Assembly: GCA_027605045.1 (NCBI GenBank)
Contig: JAQFWX010000008.1
Location: 1,488,001 to 1,552,000 of the forward strand
Source of the DNA: Phallus indusiatus
Lineage: Eukaryota > Basidiomycota > Agaricomycetes > Phallales > Phallaceae
Direction: 5' to 3'
Length of the DNA stretch: 64,000 nucleotides
In this document: positions 57,633 through 64,000 of the stretch, piece by piece
Numbering within the stretch: the first letter of the stretch is position 1
Layout of the letters: each line of letters starts with the position of its first letter
Notes under the pieces: model-generated
What the model was told of the DNA's origin: nothing
Databases searched by the model: none
Seen by the model: the letters and a program-made list of their open reading frames with translations, nothing else
Position numbers and translations under genes: made by a program

Positions 57633-60600
57633 TTATGGTTTGTCTTCACCACAACAGGCACATTTGGAACTGAACGCAAAAAAAAAACGTCATTAGTTAA
57701 ATCCGAAGACAAAAGGAAGACAATAATAATATCTTACTCGGTATCTTTATTGGTAACGAAACACACGCTACATGTCCATCCCGCCGAAACAGGAGCTTTC
57801 ATACCAGCAGCTGCAAAATCAAAACCTTTGATTTCAGCTTTTGGCGGTGGTGCAGCCGAAGATGAAGAAGCGGGAAATGGTGATAACGATGACAACGACG
57901 ACGATGGCTTGTCAAATTCTGATTTCAATGCAACATTCGCGTCAAACTTGAAAGTGGGCAATGAAAGTTCCGCTACCCCCAATGCCGCTGCACAAGCAGA
58001 CTGATCGCGATCGCGATCGCTCATTCCACTCCGGAAGACAGTCGTGACATTCATATCAAACATGGGCAACTCCGAATTCTTTATTGAAAGAGTGTCCCGC
58101 TTTATAGCCTCGATATCATCGACCTTGGACTGAGTGGCAAAGAGCGCACTCGGAACAGTGGGTGTAGGTTTGGATGAGTCACCAACAGGAGCAACAGGAG
58201 CACCAAATGAGAACGATTTGTTTCCAAAAGTAGATGAAGCACCAGAGGTTTGACCGAAAGTAAAACCATTTGTACCGGTTGTCGTCGTCGTAGCTGTATC
58301 CTCTACAGGTTTTTCAGGAATTGGAACCGTAAACACAGACGCAGCTGACGTCTTCCCAAAAGAAGATCGTTCGTTAGATACTCCAAAAGGCGATGATATT
58401 GAAGATACAGCAGATTCGGAAGGTTTCGGCACTTTCGGGAACAGACTAGTTGGACCATCCACATCTTTATCCGCCGTTGCTACCGCGGTCGTCGTTGTAG
58501 TCGTAGAACCAAATCCAGTATTGAAAAAGGACGATACTGGTTTACTTTCAGCCTGAGAAACCTTAGGCATAGCAAAAAAGCTCGTGCTAGTGCTAGTCGT
58601 CTCTTCGGATTTGCTAGCAGCAGCAGCAGTAGCGCTTTCCTTTTCTTCTTCCGGCTGGAAACTATTTCGAAGTGGAGAAGGCTCTTTCGGCGCGGTCCCG
58701 AATCGACCTGGTCCTTTACCCAGCGAAGTAGGATATAATGTCCGTGATGTTGACGATGTTGTTATAGTCGATTTCGAAGGCGAAGGGGAACGTCGTGACG
58801 ATGATGACGGTGGTGGCGGCACAGTAGACATAGCACGTTCCGAATCCTGCACTGGTTCGATGACTTCCGAAGGTCGCAAAACCGGAGCCGACGCGACTTC
58901 TTCATTCATATCAATATCATCATTATCAACATCTATAACTTCTACCAATGTCGGAGTCTGTACTTGTGCTTGTGCCAACGTCGGTTTCGGTTTCTCAGGT
59001 TTAACTTTCTTCGGTGGAGGTTGTACAATGGTATCTTCGTCATTCATTTCATCGTCAATCTCGATAACCTCTCGTTCCTCACGATCGGCTCGTTTACTCG
59101 GCTTGTTGTCAAGTGAGATATTTCCATTTCCATTTCCGTTTACACTTGTTTCAGCGTGCATTCGCTTGGTTTGAACAGACGCAGGTGCCGATCTCTCTAT
59201 TGTCTCCAATGCTGTCAGCTTTTTTGGTGAGGGTGGCTGTGGTGGTGTCGACACTTCAGAAGATACAACTCGGCGCGCAGGACGAGGAGGTGGTGCACGT
59301 GCAGGTTTTGCTGGCTATGAAATATTTGTTCAGGGCAGAACGAAAGGTAATTTACAACTGAGTTAACTCACTCTTCGAGCCCGTTTTGTAGGTGGACGGG
59401 TATCATACGGGTTAACAAGTTCAGAAGTTGAAATCTACAAAAAAAATACAACTCAACATAAAACAAACCATATGAAGCCATGATAAAAAATAACAGACCT
59501 TATCATCATCATTCTCAGGCTGACTAGCACTACTAACAATCTCCGCAAAAATAGCAAAAGCTTTCGCCTGACCAGCTTTGGCGACATGATCACTACCATG
59601 GCCAGTTCCATTCGTCTTCCCACCCTCGGGAGTATTACTATTTTGATCTTGAATCGAACCTGGGCTTCCGGGACTTGAACTGTCCGCGCGCATGCTTTGG
59701 CGTAATGGACTTGGTCGAGCGGGTGTTGACATGAATCGCACTGATGAAGTGCCAAATCGAAGAGACGTTGTCTGTGACGCAGCAGCAACAGAAGTAGTAT
59801 TGCTAACCCCGTTGGGTATAGTATCCCCATTCACACCTTCCTGGGTGTGCGAATCCAAATCCATCGCAGAATTTTCGTTGACAACAGACAACGACGATAA
59901 CGGCGTCGAAGGTGGTGGTCCGGACGGCTGTCCAACAGACAAATACGACTCTTCACCCACTCGTCGCCGTTTTCCATCCCCACCACTCCCGCTCCCGCTC
60001 CCACTTTCCGCTGCTCTCGAATCTCCCACAAACGTAATTTTCCTGCGGGAGGACGACGACGTACCGAACGCTGGTGAGCGGTATCGCGGTTTAGCTGAAC
60101 CGCCACCTTGAAAGAACACGTTCCCGTTGGGATTGCGTGTCAGCATTCGGGCAGTTGTGGTTGTTGTTGTCGTCGTTGAAGTGGATGAAGATGATGCAAA
60201 TGTAGATGAAGAAGGCTTAGTTGATGTGTTTGATGTATTTGGAAAAGAAGTGGTTGGATTGGAAGAATCAGGTCGGGAGAATATAGCTGCAAAGTCGGTA
60301 TTTGGGGTGGTAAATGTCGGTTTCAGTGGGACTGGTGAATTAGCCGTTGGAAACACGAATGGACTACGGGTAATAGGTGTCGTTTCTCTGGTAGGTGATG
60401 GTGAAGCCTGGCCTGGAAAGAAGTATTAGCAGCTTGAAAAGAAGAAGAAGAATAGCAAGGGATGTAGCGACACACACCTTTAACAGAGCTTTGAATAAGC
60501 ATGCTAAGCCCTAAAGCTTCAACATTTGTACATTCCCCCCCTCTGGGAAGAACGACATTATCCAGATAATCTGATACAGTCGCCAACGGATCTTTATACT

Positions 60601-61276
60601 GCTGGCCTACTTGCATTTGCATAAGTGTGCTTGAAGGTGGTAATGGTGCTACGTAAGGAGACGACCGACGGAAAGAGGAGGACAATGGTGTGGCAGGAGG
60701 ACGTTGAAACTGATTTTGATGATTTTGGTTCTGATTCTGGGGAAGAGATACGTGTGTGCTATGAGGACTATGACTGGGGAGCTGAAAACGGACCTGGCGC
60801 GGGATGGGAGAGATAAGTTGTCTAAGAACTTGATCCTCCGAGACTGTGCTAGAATTCATCACTGATAGTGCATCATTGCTCTCGTCAGCAGACCCTCCGT
60901 CATCCTGAACCTCCACCGTGCCGTTCGTTCTATTCCGTCTACTATTTCGACTAGACTCGCCGTTTCCGTTTTCCGGGGATTCAATAGAACTCGAATCTTC
61001 ATCATCGCTTGAAGAAGAAGACGGCGGCGAAGGATCATGTTTCCAGAACATCAAAGTTTTCCAAATAGAAGGTTTCCATCCTCTCGATGCCGCCTGGAAA
61101 TTCAGAGAAAGAAATAATGATCAGAAAACGCTGAAAACACGCGCGCGAGATCGCGGATGTAGAGAAAAAAAGCCACTGACCAACTTATCTTTTCGTCCTT
61201 GCTGATTGTAAGGCGAGTTGACTCTTCTTTGGGTTCTATGTTTTTCAGAAACTTCATTTCGACTCGAAGCGGGCAT
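57633..61276 (-). CDS. FG nucleoporin with C-terminal RanBP2 zinc finger (Nup1/Nup153-like)
   Basis: The protein would sit on the nuclear side of the pore and bind transport receptors. It starts at 61276 (MPASSRNEVSEKHRT). An amphipathic segment RGWKPSIWKTLMFW is followed by Ser-rich acidic sequence and PQNQNQNHQNQ. Then come a helix VSDYLDNVVLPRGGECTNVE, a Ser/Thr-rich part with PRYRSPAFG, and a long region with scattered FG motifs (FTFGQTSG, NKSFSFGAP, SPFGVS). The C-terminus is a RanBP2 zinc finger split by an intron (GWTCSVCFVTNKDTE, then SKCACCGEDKP) with TAA at 57633-57635. About five introns are present. The domain set is that of Nup153/Nup1; direct orthology is inferred. Confidence 0.82.
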
Positions 61277-61965
61277 CTCTATACGGCTCGCGAGTTAACG
61301 AGTGGCTACTAGTGGCTCGCACACACGGGGAGTAAGGGAAAGAGATGTAAGCGTGGCGTGCAAGGTGTGAGTGTGTGTGTGGTGAAGGAGCGGAAGCAAA
61401 AAGTGCAGCTCAAAGACTTATACTACGTGTTTACGTAATTTAATGGACAAAGGGAGAGGATAACAAATGTCTTTCTGAGTCAAAAGCCAGGAACGTTTTC
61501 AGCAGGGAAATCAACAGAAGTTGAGGATATTCGCGTATGTTTTTGACCAAAGGAGAATGTGGCTCCTCAATATATACTAAGGCAGTGTTTTGAGGACAAT
61601 CAACGGCCCAAAAGACCGAATTCGGAATGTGTCTCATTTGCGAGGATTTTGGTCCTTATTCCGTCCAATTAGGTTATATCACCTTGAGGGACGTCATCTG
61701 AGGCTCGGATATACATATCTGAGTGATATTAAATACAGATTTGGACGATATAGGCTTATTCTTTTTGAGGACCTTATGACATTCTATGACTCCGAGTTCT
61801 CCGTTGTGCTAGTCGCAACACCATACTTTGCAGGATCTGTTCCATGATGTTTATGGTTTACCAAATTGAACCTAAAAAAAAAGTTATAATTCTTTCCCGG
61901 CTCGCAGTTCGCAGTTTGCAACACGTACATCGGCATTGCACCTTAATAATACATCCAATCCGAAT
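61277..61965. other. Intergenic region
   Basis: This is the nucleoporin promoter region with a GT-rich run (61360-61382) and the 3' flank of the complex I gene. No gene was recognised. Confidence 0.5.
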
Positions 61966-62562
61966 TTAGAAAGACGCTAGAGGGGGAATAGGCAGGAACC
62001 TACCAAACTTTAGAGCCGAAAATGTAGAATTTCCAGCAGCCATAGTCTGAACCCACTCAGGCTGATCCGATTCACCATATAGCGGTTTGCCTTGACGAGC
62101 ACGTTCCGAGAGTTCCGCGAGGTCTTTTGCCTCTTCCCGTGCATTCTCTGACCATCCCCAGAACCTGACTATAAATCCGATATTGAATCGTGAGGATTGT
62201 TTTTCGTTACGCATGGAATGGAAATGACTTACACGAAGAACGCTGATAAGCTAGCAAAAACCCTCCAAGTAAACCCAATGTAGTACCCAACATAAGCGGT
62301 CCTTTCAAGTGTCGTCGTCCTCTAATATGTGTAGGATCCACCCAATCTAATAACGAAAAGAAAAAAATCAGTTTTTCTAATACACTTTAACCTCTTGCTG
62401 TTGAAAACGGGACATACCGAGGAAAACGAGAGCACCGGGAAACGCAGCAGTAGCACCGGCCATAACAGCATAATCAGATCTCCGGAAGTACCGCACAACG
62501 CGGGTAAAATGAGGATCTTGGTCTATTAAAGGATAAGGTGTTTTGATTTCTTTGGTTAACAT
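61966..62562 (-). CDS. Mitochondrial complex I 21-kDa subunit
   Basis: This is a fungal accessory subunit of NADH:ubiquinone oxidoreductase in the inner membrane. It starts at 62562: MLTKEIKTPYPLIDQDPHFT, then RVVRYFRRSDYAVMAGATAA. PYPLID-x-DPHF and YFR-x-SDY are hallmarks of the family. Exon 2 gives HIRGRRHLKGPLMLGTTLGL, then LGGFLLAYQRSS. Exon 3 gives RFWGWSENAREEAKDLAELS and LPIPPLASF with the stop at 61966-61968. The two introns are gtatgt...ttag and gtaagt...atag. Two hydrophobic stretches fit membrane helices. Length about 150 aa is slightly short but complete. Confidence 0.88.
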
Positions 62563-62630
62563 CTCGCCCGCGTGGTGGTGACTGCTTCAAGTTAAAGGAC
62601 GGGTGTTGTGTTGTTTAGGTTAAGGGATTA

Positions 62631-62887
62631 CTAAGCGTATCGTGTTACTTTTCGCTGAACACTACCGCCAGGCTTCAAGGACCAGTTCAAAACATATTGG
62701 CTTACACGGACAAAAAAATTATTTCGCTCCGTCGATAGTTGCGATTTATCGGGAGGGACATTCACCAAACAACCACGGAGGAGGTCGGGGGTAGTGGATG
62801 TTTTCTTGAGAAATTTTCCATTGACGGTCAAAACGATCATAACGTGTTTATAAATATCCATATTGTCTTGGACTTCTTTGCGTTGAT
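62631..62887 (-). other. Orphan terminal exon of unrecognised protein
   Basis: After a good acceptor (aaactggttag) the exon encodes DQRKEVQDNMDIYKHVMIVL, TVNGKFLKKTSTTPDLLRGC, LVNVPPDKSQLSTERNNFFV and LNWSLKPGGSVQRKVTRYA, ending at TAA 62631-62633. It looks like coding sequence (no stops, even codon use), but upstream on this strand lies an accessory-family copy, so its 5' exons are missing or lie beyond the window end. I do not recognise it. Confidence 0.4.
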
Positions 62888-63006
62888 CTAACCAGTTTAT
62901 AAAAGAAAAACAACAGATGATTAAGCGACATACAACAAGCAAAACTATCTCGATAGCTAATTGATAACCAAAACAAATCACAGTATGCAAATTTCAATTA
63001 ATTGAA

Positions 63007-64000
63007 TTATAGTCGGTCGTCAACATTGACGTCAAAGAGTTTTGCATAGCAATTGGAAGAGTACTTGGCGATGTTTTTTTTTTGAGTGAAAACATTCACA
63101 TCACTTCTCGATATCATCTTCCTCCCCAGAGCGGGCTGTAACATTACCCTGTCCGAGTCTTCGGACATACGAACGTTCATGGACAATATATGAAGAGATC
63201 TCAACCGGTGCCAATTTAAAACTATGCTTCGCTTGGCTCCGCTCCATTAAAGCCCTCAAGGCTGACGTCGTTTTAATCAGTTTTTGAGCTTGATCGATGT
63301 GGAACCAATTTTGAAGGCCCAGTTCATCAGCCACTTTTGCCCGTAGAGTATCTAAAAGATAACGAGACATGAGCCACTTGAAAGGTCTTTGGAACTGTAT
63401 GGATATGCGTTAATGGAATCAAAATAAAGGAATACAGGATAAAGGCTCACCTTCAATAGTTTGTCTTCGAGCTTATTATTGATGTCAGCCTGTAAAGACA
63501 ACTTCCCGTTGACTCTACCCAGCTCCCTTTTGACTTTATTGAGCTCCCTGTAGAGCCAATCATTAATAGATGTCTGCTCGGACAATTTCCCGTTGACTTT
63601 GCCCAGTTCCATTTTGATTTTACCCAGCCTCTCGTTAAAATCAGCGTTAATGGATGTCTGCTCAGACAACTTTTCGTTGACTCTACTCAGTTCCTTCTCA
63701 AACTTCGTGTTGAATTCATTGAATTTTTCCAGCACCCTGTTGGTTTTACCCATTTCGTTTTTTATCTCAGCCATTTGTGCCTGAAGATCAAGGATCAAAC
63801 TGGATGGTTGATCGTTTGAAGGAGTGGCTGTGAATGAAACTACACCAGAAATAATAATGAGAAAGCAAAAAAACAAAACAAGAAGAAAAAAATTAAAACC
63901 AGTTGTCTTACCTTCTGGTCCTGATTTTTCCTGAAGTTCTGTTTCATACACAGCATCGACAGATTCTGACTTTTCGGCTTCGTTCGAACAAAAAACAAAC
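63007..64000 (-). pseudogene. Accessory-family member (copy 15), 5' end beyond window, C-terminus frameshifted
   Basis: From the window end it reads FVFCSNEAEKSESVDAVYET, then ELQEKSGPE, an intron (gtaagacaactgg...gtgtag), and VSFTATPSND, homologous to SSATPPGNS of the intact copy. A long coiled coil with three repeats (ELGKVNGKLSEQTSINDWLY and similar) follows. After the intron gtgagcctt...atacag, the last exon reads FQRPFKWLMSRYLLDTLRAK, NWFHIDQ, VEISSYIVHERSYVRRLGQG, NVTARSGEEDDIEK, then a TGA. Beyond a frame change it continues as TQKKNIAKYSSNCYAKLFDV, then NVDDRL. The motif His is replaced by Arg and the C-terminal helix is out of frame, so it is probably inactive. Confidence 0.65.

Noticed and set aside
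63850..63920. Membrane-helix-like stretch (LLVLFFCFLIIISGVV) in copy 15, and a similar one at about 16900-16960
   Set aside because: Both lie exactly between a GT donor and a TAG acceptor and are read-through of short introns, not protein.

Overview
The window is repeat-rich nuclear DNA of a filamentous basidiomycete, most likely an Agaricomycete. The reasons are the dense introns of about 50-60 nt in nearly every gene, a DUF6533 membrane protein (a family typical of mushroom-forming fungi), a Ste5/Far1-type MAPK scaffold with PH and VWA regions, and a Ty3/Gypsy chromovirus of Tf1/sushi type. No bacterial, organellar or viral genome is present.

Housekeeping genes lie in islands. They are: a mating-pathway scaffold (1-3333, cut by the window start); ECO1/ESCO cohesin acetyltransferase (8455-9634, -); a Ure2-like glutathione S-transferase (10676-11890, -); a DUF6533 protein (14545-16482, +); the IPC-synthase subunit Kei1 (38079-39329, -); a LIM-RhoGAP protein of Rga type (39960-44968, -); ribosomal proteins uS19/RPS15 (-) and P2 (+), divergent at 45803-47532; the Qb-SNARE Vti1 (49599-50543, -); COX20 (51300-51729, -); the TFIIH kinase Kin28/CDK7 (54784-56276, -); two tRNA-Thr(AGT) genes (57062-57327, -); an FG nucleoporin with a RanBP2 zinc finger (57633-61276, -); and a complex I 21-kDa subunit (61966-62562, -).

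Between them is accessory DNA. From 17 to 33 kb it is a nest of mobile elements: a hAT-like element with an 8-bp duplication, carrying a solo LTR; two 390-bp TA-flanked MITEs in opposite orientation; a CACTA-like element carrying a solo LTR; a nearly complete Gypsy element (21709-28869) with a predicted self-priming site, a stop codon in pol, a SINE-like insertion in its chromodomain and a reversed solo LTR inside its 3' LTR; a Crypton-like gene cut by that Gypsy element; and a solo LTR nested in a solo LTR.

The most unusual content is a dispersed multicopy gene family that I do not recognise as a named family. About fifteen copies or fragments lie at 4.6, 5.4, 6.6, 16.7, 19.7, 32.7, 35.2, 37.1, 48.1, 48.7, 52.4, 52.8, 53.9, 56.5 and 63.0 kb. 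The full form has an N-terminal domain, a coiled coil, and a C-terminal helical domain with the conserved pattern W-[FY]-x-I ... R-x2-G-N-x3-H ... EAI ... YxxxF. The Arg/Gly-Asn/His pattern resembles HEPN/DUF4145-type domains. One four-exon copy (35159-36422, 366 aa) is fully open. Most others carry frameshifts, truncations or transposon insertions, so the family looks like a fast birth-and-death system. Coordinates of spliced genes are outer limits; exon details are in the entries.
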